Shown: in pieces, positions 14,205 through 21,729 of the stretch
How positions within the stretch are numbered: the first letter of the stretch is position 1
How the letters are laid out: each line of letters starts with the position of its first letter
Source: Oscillospiraceae bacterium
GTDB lineage: Bacteria > Bacillota > Clostridia > Oscillospirales > Oscillospiraceae
Assembly (NCBI GenBank): GCA_902785905.1
Contig: CADAAM010000060.1
Coordinates: 1-34,057, forward strand
Reading direction: 5' to 3'
DNA: 34,057 nucleotides
The notes under the pieces: generated by a model
Seen by the model: the letters and a program-made list of their open reading frames with translations, nothing else
The model's database searches: none
What the model was told of the DNA's origin: nothing
Made by a program: the position numbers and the translations under genes

Positions 14205-14271
14205 ACCGGTTCATGCACAGCCCGCCGGGCTGTGCGATAATGATTCATCGCCCCTCACCATGCCAAACAAA
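14205..14271 (+). repeat. 67-bp repeat, copy 2
   Basis: Same layout and length as 12783-12849: accggttcat, a perfect 9-bp hairpin with different arms (gcacagccc/gggctgtgc), then atgattca and CCCCTCACCATGCCAAACAAA-type tail. Its CCCCTCACC lies inverted to the tmRNA end at 14299, so the tmRNA terminator sits inside a larger palindrome. A 7-bp hairpin (accggtg/caccggt) lies just upstream at 14193-14210. Confidence 0.65.
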
Positions 14272-14297
14272 AAGACCGCCCGACGGGCGGCCTTTTT
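14271..14297 (-). terminator. Terminator of ssrA
   Basis: A GC-rich stem (ccgcccg/cgggcgg, extended by AAAG/CTTT past one mismatch) directly after the tmRNA CCA end, with T-runs on either strand. Confidence 0.75.
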
Positions 14298-14298
14298 A

Positions 14299-14646
14299 TG
14301 GTGGAGGTGAGGGGAGTTGAACCCCTGTCCGAAAGCATTTTAACAGGAACTTCTCCGGGCGCAGGCGGTTTATTGAGATTCCCTCATCTGAGCGGGAGCC
14401 GTCACCCTCAGAGACTCGGTAGCTTCATTGTGCATGGCGCGCTCAAAGCTTTGCGCGCTCACGTTCACCACTCATCGACGCTCCGTCCCGGGCCGTGGTA
14501 CTCCCGGGCGGAACGGCTGCTAATTAAGCAGCGACAAGAAGATCGTTCTTGTTATTTGATTTATAAGGTTTGCCCATTTTAAGGATGGTAGGCGCATCCG
14601 CCCGCTATTCCTGCCTCCACGCCCCCGTCGAAACCGTTACACCCCC
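14299..14646 (-). ncRNA. ssrA: Transfer-messenger RNA (tmRNA)
   Basis: On the minus strand the 348-nt RNA starts GGGGGTGTAACGGTTTCGAC and ends with the T arm, acceptor strand and encoded CCA (CACCTCCACCA). The two ends form a 7-bp acceptor stem with one G-U pair. The tag reading frame (14574-14524) reads GKPYKSNNKNDLLVAA and stops with TAA, giving the tag (A)GKPYKSNNKNDLLVAA; the hydrophobic LLVAA end is the usual protease signal. tmRNA rescues stalled ribosomes with SmpB, whose gene lies 0.8 kb upstream on the same strand. I see no clear promoter right before the 5' end, so it may be processed from the smpB-ppiB transcript or use a promoter I cannot recognise. Confidence 0.97.
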
Positions 14647-14720
14647 TCGGCGTCAGACGAAGCCTGCTGCGTTTCGCTTCCGGGGTTTCCGTAAGAGCCC
14701 CGAAAGCTCCACATCCGCAG

Positions 14721-14898
14721 TCTCCGTCTTCCTTTCCAACTCGAACCCGCTTCGCTGGGCTTCGAGTTGGTGGAGAACAAAGGATGATGTTCGCCTTCCT
14801 CTCGAACTTGAACCCGCTTCGCTGGGTTTCAAGTTCGTAAAGAACGCGGGAAATCTCCGTCTTCCTTTCCGATCCGAAGCGCAGAGGCTTCGGATCGG
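14721..14898. repeat. Array of three hairpins upstream of ssrA
   Basis: Three hairpins with different perfect arms lie in series: 14736-14745/14761-14770 (ccaactcgaa), 14803-14812/14828-14837 (cgaacttgaa) and 14869-14880/14887-14898 (ccgatccgaagc). The first two share the interior cccgcttcgctggg. The first and third are each preceded by the identical 17-mer TCTCCGTCTTCCTTTCC (14721-14737, 14854-14870), and all are followed by a GGAGAA/AAAGATGAT-like stretch. This is a tandemly repeated hairpin module in the gap between ppiB and ssrA. Confidence 0.65.
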
Positions 14899-14922
14899 TT
14901 GGAGAAAGATGATAAAGATGAT

Positions 14923-15441
14923 TTATTCTTTGACCGGCTCCGGGTAGTCCACGCCGAAGGTGTCGACCGTGACCTTCTTCATGACCTGGGGGATGCGGGG
15001 CTTGTCGTTGTAGTCGGTGCGGACGTTCGCAATCCTGTCTACAACCTCAATGCCCTCGATCAGCTTGCCGAAGGCCGCGTACTGCCCGTCGAGGTGAGGG
15101 GAGTCCTCATGCATGATGAAGAACTGGCTGCCGGCGGAGTTGGGGGCCATGGTGCGCGCCATGGACAGAACGCCGCGCTCGTGAATCAGGGGATTCTTGA
15201 AGCCGTTGGCGCTGAACTCGCCGTGAATGCAGTAGCCGGGGCCGCCCACACCGACGCCCTTGGGGTCGCCGCCCTGAATCATGAAGCCGGGGATGACACG
15301 GTGGAAGATCACGCCGTCATAGAAGCCCTTCTTCACGAGGGAGATAAAGTTGTTGACGGTGTTCGGGGCGATCTCGGGGTAGAGCTCGGCCTTCATGACG
15401 CCGCCGTCTTCCATTTCAATGGTGACAATGGGATTGCTCAT
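14923..15441 (-). CDS. ppiB: Cyclophilin-type peptidyl-prolyl cis-trans isomerase
   Basis: The 172-aa cytoplasmic cyclophilin catalyses proline cis-trans isomerisation in protein folding. Catalytic motifs FHRVIPGFMIQGGDP (about 46-60), the SMART-like core GVLSMARTMAPNSAGSQFFI and the DGQYAAFGKLIEGI segment are all present. There is no signal peptide. Its ATG overlaps the smpB stop (ATGA), so translation is probably coupled. Confidence 0.95.
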   Translation of the reverse strand: MSNPIVTIEMEDGGVMKAELYPEIAPNTVNNFISLVKKGFYDGVIFHRVIPGFMIQGGDPKGVGVGGPGYCIHGEFSANGFKNPLIHERGVLSMARTMAPNSAGSQFFIMHEDSPHLDGQYAAFGKLIEGIEVVDRIANVRTDYNDKPRIPQVMKKVTVDTFGVDYPEPVKE

Positions 15442-15908
15442 TGATAATTCCTCTCTTTCAATGCTCTGTCTATATCGCGCTTGGCCTCGCGGTCGGCTGC
15501 GCTGTCGCGCTTGTCATGGAGCTTTTTGCCCTTGCACAGACCGAGCTCCAGCTTCACGCGGCTGTCCTTGAAGTACAGGGACAGTGGGATCAACGCAACG
15601 CCGTCCTGCATGACGCGGCTCTGGAGCTTCAAGATCTCCCGCTTGTGCATCAGCAGGCGCTTGGGGCGCATGGGGTCACGGTTGAAGATGTTTCCGTGCT
15701 CATAGGGGCTGATATGCATGCCGCGGGCGAAGAGCTCCCCGTCCTTGATGGTGCAGAAGGAATCCTTGAGATTCACCTGCCCGGCGCGGACGGATTTGAC
15801 CTCGGTCCCGAAGAGCTCGATCCCGGCCTCAAAGCGCTCAAGCACAAAGAATTCATGGAAAGCCTTGCGGTTTTGCGCGATCTGCTTTGTCCCCGTCTGC
15901 TTCGGCAC
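15438..15908 (-). CDS. smpB: SsrA-binding protein SmpB
   Basis: SmpB binds tmRNA and is needed for trans-translation. The 156-aa product has the family's order: N-terminal IAQNRKAFHEFFVLERFEAG, GTEVKSVRAGQVNLKDSF, the HISPYEHGNIFNRDPMRPKRLL core, LIPLSLYFKDSRVKLELGL and a basic tail ending in KRDIDRALKERNYQ. The start is GTG with GGAGGG seven nt upstream. A TATAAT-like -10 (15958-15953, minus strand) is a possible promoter. Close linkage with ssrA is common in bacteria. Confidence 0.96.
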   Translation of the reverse strand: MPKQTGTKQIAQNRKAFHEFFVLERFEAGIELFGTEVKSVRAGQVNLKDSFCTIKDGELFARGMHISPYEHGNIFNRDPMRPKRLLMHKREILKLQSRVMQDGVALIPLSLYFKDSRVKLELGLCKGKKLHDKRDSAADREAKRDIDRALKERNYQ

Positions 15909-16030
15909 GGCGAGCCCTCCTTTCCGCAGGTCATTTTCTCAATGCGACGTTCATTATAACACAGACGGGTCAGGAAGAAAAGAAAAAAATGTAAACTTGC
16001 GTTGCCGTGCCTCCCTGTTCAGGGGAGCCG

Positions 16031-16258
16031 TCAGCGCCGCCGCCGTCTTCGTATCGACGGACGGCTGAGCAGGGGAGGGCGGGGCCTTGCGAGCAGCAGC
16101 GCGCCGTCGGCGCAGGCGTACAACTCCGCCTCCAGATCGCTCCAAGGCTTGAGCCCAGCCTTTTCCAGACTGAGGCGGACGGCGGTACGGATGTCGTCCT
16201 GTTCCTCTGCCGAGAGCAGCAGGGCAAGAGCCTCGTCTGTCACACATACTGTAACCAT
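16031..16258 (-). CDS. Small hypothetical protein
   Basis: A possible 75-aa product begins MVTVCVTDEALALLLSAEEQ and has helix-like segments (DIRTAVRLSLEKAG) and a strand-like end (LYACADGALLLARP), then a run of Arg and Pro. The amino-acid make-up looks protein-like, and composition shifts where the frame runs upstream. The only GGAGG lies 14 nt before the ATG, which is too far; an ATT three codons earlier would fit better but is a rare start. I do not recognise the family, and it may be spurious. Confidence 0.4.
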   Translation of the reverse strand: MVTVCVTDEALALLLSAEEQDDIRTAVRLSLEKAGLKPWSDLEAELYACADGALLLARPRPPLLSRPSIRRRRRR

Positions 16259-16448
16259 ATTGAAAATAAACGCCTCCGTATGTAAATATTTTCGACACAA
16301 AAAAGCCTCTTTATCGCGATTATACGCAAAAATTTTATGATTTTCCACGCAAAAAATATGGAAATTGAAAAGCAGATGTGCTATACTGCTATCACTTGAA
16401 TTATGTAAATTTTATTATATCACCTTAGATGGAAAAGAGAGGATCGGC

Positions 16449-17000
16449 ATGGAACTGACGGAGAAAAAGCTCAGCGGAGAGCTCAAATATACCGGCGTGA
16501 TCGTGAGCGTCACCCTCGACGAGGTGGAGCTGATCGACGGGCACAAGACCCTGCGCGAGGTGGTGCACCACCCCGGCGGCGTGGGCGTGCTGCCGATCGA
16601 CGAGGATGGGAACTGCTACATGGTACGGCAGTACCGCTATCCTGTCGGGGCTCCTGTTCTGGAGATTCCGGCCGGGAAGATCGACCACCACGACGCACAC
16701 GAGGCCACCGCGGTGCGGGAGCTGTCGGAAGAGACGGGCTTCACCGCGGACGAATATGTGGACCTCGGCTGCTGCTACACCTCGCCGGGATATACCGACG
16801 AGATCATCCACGTCTACCTTGCCCGCGGCCTGCACAGGGGCAGGAGCCACCTGGATGAGGGCGAGTATCTGAATGTGGAAAAGGTGCCGTTTGAGGCGCT
16901 TTTGGGCATGGTCATGCGCAATGAGATCATCGACGCCAAGACCGTCATCGCGGTCTCAAAGGCAAAGCTGTATCTGGAAGGATTCACTGGCACAAAATAA
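16449..17000 (+). CDS. nudF: NUDIX hydrolase, ADP-ribose pyrophosphatase type
   Basis: The 183-aa protein probably splits ADP-ribose to AMP and ribose 5-phosphate. The Nudix box is at residues 76-98 (GKIDHH...RELSEETGF) with the RELSEE metal helix intact; the first acidic position of the box is Asp instead of Glu, a mild change. An upstream QYRYPVGAPVLEIPAG stretch is typical of the ADPRase subgroup. I chose ATG 16449 because a GAGAGG site precedes it; the frame stays open to 16365. It stands alone between the small minus-strand gene and murA. Confidence 0.92.
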   Translation: MELTEKKLSGELKYTGVIVSVTLDEVELIDGHKTLREVVHHPGGVGVLPIDEDGNCYMVRQYRYPVGAPVLEIPAGKIDHHDAHEATAVRELSEETGFTADEYVDLGCCYTSPGYTDEIIHVYLARGLHRGRSHLDEGEYLNVEKVPFEALLGMVMRNEIIDAKTVIAVSKAKLYLEGFTGTK

Positions 17001-17006
17001 AAATGC

Positions 17007-17035
17007 TTGCCTTATAGCCATAGATATGGTAGAAT
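17007..17035 (+). promoter_or_regulatory. Promoter for murA
   Basis: TTGCCT (17007-17012), a 17-nt spacer and TAGAAT (17030-17035), 58 nt before the murA GTG. Confidence 0.6.
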
Positions 17036-17092
17036 CAATGCTCGGCGGTCCAAAATCTGGGCTTGTCCGAACAAACGGAAGGTGTTTTTAAC

Positions 17093-18643
17093 GTGGAGAA
17101 ATACGTGATACACGGCGGGACCACCCTGCGCGGCGAGGTGGAGATCAGCGGCGCGAAGAACGCGGCTGTCGCCATCATCCCGGCGGCGCTGATGGTGGAC
17201 GGCGTCTGTGTGATCGAGAATATGCCGCAGATCAGCGACACGGAAATGCTGCTGACCATCCTGCGGGAGCTGGGCGCGCGCATCCGCTATCTCAACCGCT
17301 CGACGGTGGAGATCGACTGCCGCAACGTCTGTATGCAGGACGCACCCTACGACCTCATGCGCAAGATCCGCGCCTCCTACTATCTGATCGGCGCGATGCT
17401 GGGCCGCTTCGGCCATGCGAAGACCACCATGCCCGGCGGCTGCAACTTTGGCGTGCGCCCCATCGACCAGCATATCAAGGGCATGAACGCCCTCGGCGCG
17501 GATGTCGACGTGAAGGCGGGCTTCGTCTACGCCGACGCCAGAGACGGCAAGCTGCACGGCGCGCGCATCTACCTGGACAAGGTGTCCGTCGGCGCGACGA
17601 TGAACATCATCCTCGCCGCCACCCTCGCCCAGGGCAGGACCATCATCGAGAACGCCGCGCGCGAGCCGCATATCGTCGACCTCGCCAACTTCCTCAACTC
17701 CATGGGCGCGGACATCCGCGGCGCGGGCACCGACACCGTCAAGGTCAACGGCGTCGAAAAGCTCCACGGCGGCAGCTATGCCATCATCCCCGACCAGATC
17801 GAGGCGGGCACCTATATGGTCGCAGCCGCCGCGACCGGGGGAGAGGTGCTGATCAAGAACGTCATTCCGCGCCACCTCGAGTGCATCAGCGCAAAGCTGC
17901 GCGAGACGGGTACCATTGTCCTCGAAAACGGCGACACCGTCCTCGTCAAAGGCGCGAGCAGCCTGAGAAAGATCAACGTCAAGACCCTGCCCTATCCGGG
18001 CTTTCCCACCGACATGCAGCCGCCCATGTGCGCGCTGCTCTGCGTGGCGGGCGGCACCTCCGTCATCACGGAGGGCGTCTACGACAACCGCTTCAAGTAT
18101 GTCAACGAGCTGCGCAAAATGGGCGCCGAAATCCAGGTCGACGGCCGGGTAGCCGTGGTCGAGGGCGGACACCGCCTGAGCGGCGCGCCCGTCATGGCCT
18201 GTGATCTGCGCGCGGGCGCGGCCATGGTCATCGCCGGCATGTGCGCCTCCGGCACCACAGTGGTGGAGGACGTGCGCTTTATCGAGCGCGGGTATGAGAA
18301 TTTTGTCGGCAAGCTCAACGCCCTCGGCGCGGACATCCCAGCGGCTCAAGCGGTAACTGCGCCCTGCTGTCGGACAGGGACACCCACGTTCTCATCGACG
18401 CGGGCATCTCCGCGCGCAGAATCCGCCGGTCACTTGCCGACGCCGAGCTGGAACTACAGGAACTCAACGGAGTGCTCATCACGCATGAGCACTCCGATCA
18501 TGTTTCGGGGCTCAAAACCCTGCTCAAATACGCGCCCGTCCCCATCTACGCGCCACACACCGTCGCCGCGCGTCTCTGCGGGGCCCTGCCCGAGGCGACG
18601 GACTTTGTGCGCGTCATCCCGACCGGGACGCCTGTGCGCATAG
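17093..18643 (+). CDS. murA: UDP-N-acetylglucosamine 1-carboxyvinyltransferase with aberrant C-terminus
   Basis: MurA transfers enolpyruvate to UDP-GlcNAc, the first committed step of peptidoglycan synthesis. The enzyme core is complete from a GTG start (VEKYVIHGG...) to residue about 415, with EISGAKNAAV near 17-27 and the catalytic Cys117 in PGGCNFGVRP (the fosfomycin target residue). A normal MurA ends a few residues after LNALGADI; here the frame runs on for about 100 residues, through DNA that encodes YycJ in another frame, to a stop at 18643. The natural stop codon, the gap and the yycJ start seem to be missing. The core may still work. Whether the deletion is real or an assembly error cannot be told from one sequence. 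Confidence 0.9.
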   Translation: MEKYVIHGGTTLRGEVEISGAKNAAVAIIPAALMVDGVCVIENMPQISDTEMLLTILRELGARIRYLNRSTVEIDCRNVCMQDAPYDLMRKIRASYYLIGAMLGRFGHAKTTMPGGCNFGVRPIDQHIKGMNALGADVDVKAGFVYADARDGKLHGARIYLDKVSVGATMNIILAATLAQGRTIIENAAREPHIVDLANFLNSMGADIRGAGTDTVKVNGVEKLHGGSYAIIPDQIEAGTYMVAAAATGGEVLIKNVIPRHLECISAKLRETGTIVLENGDTVLVKGASSLRKINVKTLPYPGFPTDMQPPMCALLCVAGGTSVITEGVYDNRFKYVNELRKMGAEIQVDGRVAVVEGGHRLSGAPVMACDLRAGAAMVIAGMCASGTTVVEDVRFIERGYENFVGKLNALGADIPAAQAVTAPCCRTGTPTFSSTRASPRAESAGHLPTPSWNYRNSTECSSRMSTPIMFRGSKPCSNTRPSPSTRHTPSPRVSAGPCPRRRTLCASSRPGRLCA

Positions 18644-19086
18644 GCGGGATGCAGGTGACGGCTTTTCACACCCCTCACGACACGGACGAGAGCGTCGGCT
18701 ACCGCGTCGAGGGGCACGGAACTTTCGCCCTCGCCACCGACATGGGCCATGTGACGGACGAGGTTTTTGAGGGCCTTCTGGGTGCGGACGCAGCGCTCAT
18801 CGAGTCAAACCACGACCTCGAAATGCTCTGCTGCGGGCCGTATCCCGTGTACTTAAAGCGCCGCATCCTCTCGGACCGGGGCCATCTCTCCAACGCCGAC
18901 TGCGCCGTGCTGGCCCGAAAGCTCGCCGAGGCGGGGACGGGGACAATCATACTCGGCCACCTGAGCCGGGAGAACAACCGCCCGGAGCTCGCGTTTTCGG
19001 AGACGGAGCGGGAGCTTGCGGGGCTTGGCGCGAAGCTCTATTGTGCGCCGGTCTTCGGCTGCCTGAGCGTGGAGGTGGGAAGATGA
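18340..19086 (+). pseudogene. yycJ: YycJ/WalJ-type MBL-fold hydrolase lacking its start
   Basis: From 18340 the frame reads SGSSGNCALLSDRDTHVLID, then THEHSDHVSGL with the metal-binding HxHxDH, then TDMGHVTDEV, NHDLEML and GHLSRENNRPE. This is the YycJ/WalJ metallo-beta-lactamase family of putative exonucleases. About eight to ten N-terminal residues and the start codon are absent: the frame directly joins murA in a different frame and hits TGA at 18295-18297 with no start between. The first usable start is GTG 18472, but that would drop the first strands of the fold. Length from 18340 is 248 codons, near the normal 260. Called broken pending check of the reads. Its stop overlaps rlmH (ATGA). 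Confidence 0.75.
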
Positions 19087-19565
19087 TCCAGGTCAAGCTC
19101 ATCTGCGTGGGGAAAATGCGCGAGAAATACTATACAGAGGCCTTCGCGGAGTATGCCAAGCGTCTGCAGGCGTACTGCCGCCTGGAGCTTTTGGAGATCG
19201 CGGAACAGCGCCTGCCGGACAGACCCTCCGACAGGGAGATCGCCGCGGCCCTTGAGCGCGAGGGACAGGAGATTCTGAAGGCCGTCCCCGCCGACGCGTA
19301 TACAGTTGCCCTCTGCGTGGAGGGGCGACAGATGCCGAGCGAGGGCATGGCGGCGCTCATCGCCGAGCGGGAGGGCTCCGGCAGGCCGAAGCTCTGCTTC
19401 GTGATCGGCGGCTCCTTCGGCCTTGCGCCGTCGGTCAAGGCCAGGGCGGACAGGCGGCTGAGCATGTCGCAGATGACCTTCCCGCACCACCTCGCCCGTG
19501 TCATGCTGATCGAGCAGCTCTACCGGGGCTTCAAGATCAGCGAGGGCTCGCAGTATCATAAGTAG
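19083..19565 (+). CDS. rlmH: 23S rRNA (pseudouridine-1915-N3)-methyltransferase RlmH
   Basis: RlmH methylates pseudouridine 1915 in helix 69 of 23S rRNA, using SAM. The 160-aa product has the start MIQVKLICVGKMREKYY, the SPOUT knot CFVIGGSFGL (SAM site) and the C-terminal SMSQMTFPHHLARVML and EQLYRGFKI with YHK at the end, all standard. It overlaps the yycJ stop by four bases, which fits the common yycJ-rlmH order in Firmicutes. Confidence 0.96.
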   Translation: MIQVKLICVGKMREKYYTEAFAEYAKRLQAYCRLELLEIAEQRLPDRPSDREIAAALEREGQEILKAVPADAYTVALCVEGRQMPSEGMAALIAEREGSGRPKLCFVIGGSFGLAPSVKARADRRLSMSQMTFPHHLARVMLIEQLYRGFKISEGSQYHK

Positions 19566-19594
19566 TTGAACATATCGCTTTAAAATGATATACT
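19566..19594 (+). promoter_or_regulatory. Promoter for the DUF2007-like gene
   Basis: TTGAAC (19566-19571), a 17-nt spacer and TATACT (19589-19594). It overlaps the rlmH stop region and could drive 19626-22840. Confidence 0.65.
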
Positions 19595-19625
19595 GAATCA
19601 AACAATCTTCGGAGGTGTATGCCCT

Positions 19626-19943
19626 GTGTTTGAAGCGGGAGAATGGAGCAGACTTTTGAGGGGCGAGCTGTATGAGCGCTGGCCCAAGGACGAAAAGGGC
19701 GAGCCGGAGGAGCCCGTCTGCCTCGGCACGCTGATGAATCTCAATATGCTTGACGAGCTGACCGTCAACATGCTGGAGGCCTGCGGCATCCCCTGCCTGC
19801 GCGTCTATCCGGGGGACGGGAGCTTCGGCAAAATCCTCTTCGGCATGAGCGGCCAGGGCACCGAGATCTTCGTCCCGAAGAGCCTGGCCGCGGACGCCGC
19901 TGCCCTGTGCACCTATCAGGGCGACTACGAGATGGAAGACTGA
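19626..19943 (+). CDS. DUF2007-like small protein
   Basis: The 105-aa product starts with GTG, preceded by GGAGG ten nt upstream. Residues about 38-95 (LNMLDELTVNMLEACGIPCLRV ... EIFVPKSLAADAAAL) follow the DUF2007 pattern of a strand, a helix ending in a GI(P) turn, and a closing strand-helix with a Val-Pro step. Members are called putative signal transducing proteins, but their role is not known. It lies 55 nt before the phosphohexomutase gene and may share its transcript. Confidence 0.75.
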   Translation: MFEAGEWSRLLRGELYERWPKDEKGEPEEPVCLGTLMNLNMLDELTVNMLEACGIPCLRVYPGDGSFGKILFGMSGQGTEIFVPKSLAADAAALCTYQGDYEMED

Positions 19944-19998
19944 CCGCCTTGCGCGGTTTGATAAACGAAAAATATAAAATTTGAAAGAAGGTTGCGCC

Positions 19999-21729
19999 AT
20001 GCCCAGAGGGTATAAGGAAGAATTCCAGCACTGGCTCGACAGCCCCTCACTCAGCGAGGATGAGTGGAGCGAGCTCAACGCCATTCGGGACGACGACAAG
20101 GAGATCGAGAACCGCTTCTTCGCGCCGCTCGAATTCGGCACCGCGGGTCTGCGCGGCACGATGAAGCTGGGACTTCACCACATGAACATCCACGTCATCC
20201 GCCACGCCACCCAGGCCTTTGCCAACGTCATCGCCGCCGAGGGGGAGGAGGCCAAACGCAAGGGCATCGTCATCGCTCACGACTGCCGCCTCAACGGAGA
20301 GCTGTTCGCCAAGGAGGCCGCCTGCGTCATGGCGGCAAACGGCATCCATGTCCGCTTCTTTGACGAGCTGCGCCCCACACCGGAGCTCAGCTTCGCCGTG
20401 CTCTACTACGGGACGACTGCCGGCCTCAACATCACCGCCAGCCATAACCCCAAGGAGTACAACGGCTACAAGGTCTACTGGTCCGACGGCGCGCAGCTGC
20501 CGCCCCAGAAGGCCGACGCCATCGCCAGACAGATGGAGGCCATCGACATTTTCTCGGGCTTCGTCTCCTGCGACTTTGAGGACGCCGTGGACAAGGGCCT
20601 CATCGAGATCATCGGCGCGGAGACGGACGAGGCGTTCCTCCAGCGCGTCCTGGCCCAGGCCATCGACAGGGAGGTCGTCAAAGAGGTCGCGGACGACTTC
20701 AAAATCGTCTACACGCCCTTCCACGGCTGCGGCTACAAGATGGTGCCGGAAGCCCTCAAACGTCTCGGCATCAAGCATCTCTATCCCGTGCCCGAGCAGA
20801 TGGTCATCGACGGCAGCTTCCCCACGGTGGTGAGCCCCAACCCCGAAAATCCCGAGGGCTTCTACCTTGCGGTGGATCTGGCCAAGAAGGTCGGCAGCGA
20901 CCTCATCATCGGCACCGATCCGGACTCTGACCGCATCGGCACCATGGTCCGGAAGGGGGACGACTACGTCACCATCACCGGCAACCAGCTCGGCGTCCTG
21001 CTGGCGGACTACATCATCCAGGCCCGCAAGGCCACCGGCACCATGCCCGAAAACCCCGGCGTCGTGAGCTCCATCGTCTCCACCGGCATGACCAAGGCCG
21101 TCTGTGAGGCAAACGGCGTCCACTATGAGGACACGTTTACCGGCTTTAAGTTCATGGCCGAACGCGTCGCCGCCTGGGAGGCCGCGCACAGCTACAACTA
21201 TATCTTCTCCTTTGAGGAGAGCTACGGCTACATGATGGGCGACTACGTCCGCGACAAGGACGCCGTGACCGCCTCCATGATGGTGGCCGAGATGGCGGCT
21301 TACTACCACAAGAAAGGCATGACCCTGCTCGACGCGATGTACGCCCTCTATGAGAAGTACGGCTGGTTCAAGGAGTACACCCTGAACCTCGTCATGCCGG
21401 GCCTCGACGGTCTGCAGAAGATGCGCGATCTAATGGCGGAGCTGCGGAAAAATCCTCCGAAGGAGATCGGCGGACAGACTGTTATCCGCACGCGCGACTA
21501 CTCGGACGGCAGCATCTATGTCGCGGGTCTCGGCAAGGTGGGCGTCACGGCATTCCACGGCTCGAACGTTTTGTACTTTGAGCTCGCCGACGGCAGCAGC
21601 TTCATCGTCAGGCCCTCCGGCACCGAGCCGAAGATCAAGATTTACCTCCTGGTGCGCGGGGACGACGAGGGCCAGTGCGAGTGGCGCATCGAAAAATACA
21701 AGAGATATGCGGAGTCTTTGAAGAGATGA
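19999..21729 (+). CDS. pgcA: Phosphoglucomutase/phosphomannomutase
   Basis: The 576-aa alpha-D-phosphohexomutase moves phosphate between C1 and C6 of glucose or mannose, feeding sugar nucleotide and glycan synthesis. It has FGTAGLRGTM (47-55), the phosphoserine loop TASHNPKEYNGYK (Ser148), the metal loop TDPDSDRIG, the sugar-binding FEESYGYM and the phosphate-binding RPSGTEPKIK near the end. Size and motifs match the Bacillus PgcA (YhxB) type. I chose ATG 19999 after GAAAGAAGG over an in-frame TTG at 19981. Its stop overlaps the first chrA gene by ATGA, an odd pairing that suggests only co-transcription. Confidence 0.94.
   Translation: MPRGYKEEFQHWLDSPSLSEDEWSELNAIRDDDKEIENRFFAPLEFGTAGLRGTMKLGLHHMNIHVIRHATQAFANVIAAEGEEAKRKGIVIAHDCRLNGELFAKEAACVMAANGIHVRFFDELRPTPELSFAVLYYGTTAGLNITASHNPKEYNGYKVYWSDGAQLPPQKADAIARQMEAIDIFSGFVSCDFEDAVDKGLIEIIGAETDEAFLQRVLAQAIDREVVKEVADDFKIVYTPFHGCGYKMVPEALKRLGIKHLYPVPEQMVIDGSFPTVVSPNPENPEGFYLAVDLAKKVGSDLIIGTDPDSDRIGTMVRKGDDYVTITGNQLGVLLADYIIQARKATGTMPENPGVVSSIVSTGMTKAVCEANGVHYEDTFTGFKFMAERVAAWEAAHSYNYIFSFEESYGYMMGDYVRDKDAVTASMMVAEMAAYYHKKGMTLLDAMYALYEKYGWFKEYTLNLVMPGLDGLQKMRDLMAELRKNPPKEIGGQTVIRTRDYSDGSIYVAGLGKVGVTAFHGSNVLYFELADGSSFIVRPSGTEPKIKIYLLVRGDDEGQCEWRIEKYKRYAESLKR

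Noticed and set aside
14298..14582. A plus-strand frame with a VRGVEPLSES-type start
   Set aside because: It is the antisense of tmRNA; such peptides are a common false call over tRNA and tmRNA 3' ends.
14721..14898. Possible CRISPR array upstream of ssrA
   Set aside because: Only the 17-mer repeats exactly (twice), spacing is over 100 bp, and the hairpin arms vary.
18295..18345. Programmed -1 frameshift making a MurA-YycJ fusion
   Set aside because: Between the TGA at 18295 and the junction there is no good X XXY YYZ slippery site or clear downstream structure, and a fusion of these two enzymes has no precedent that I know of.
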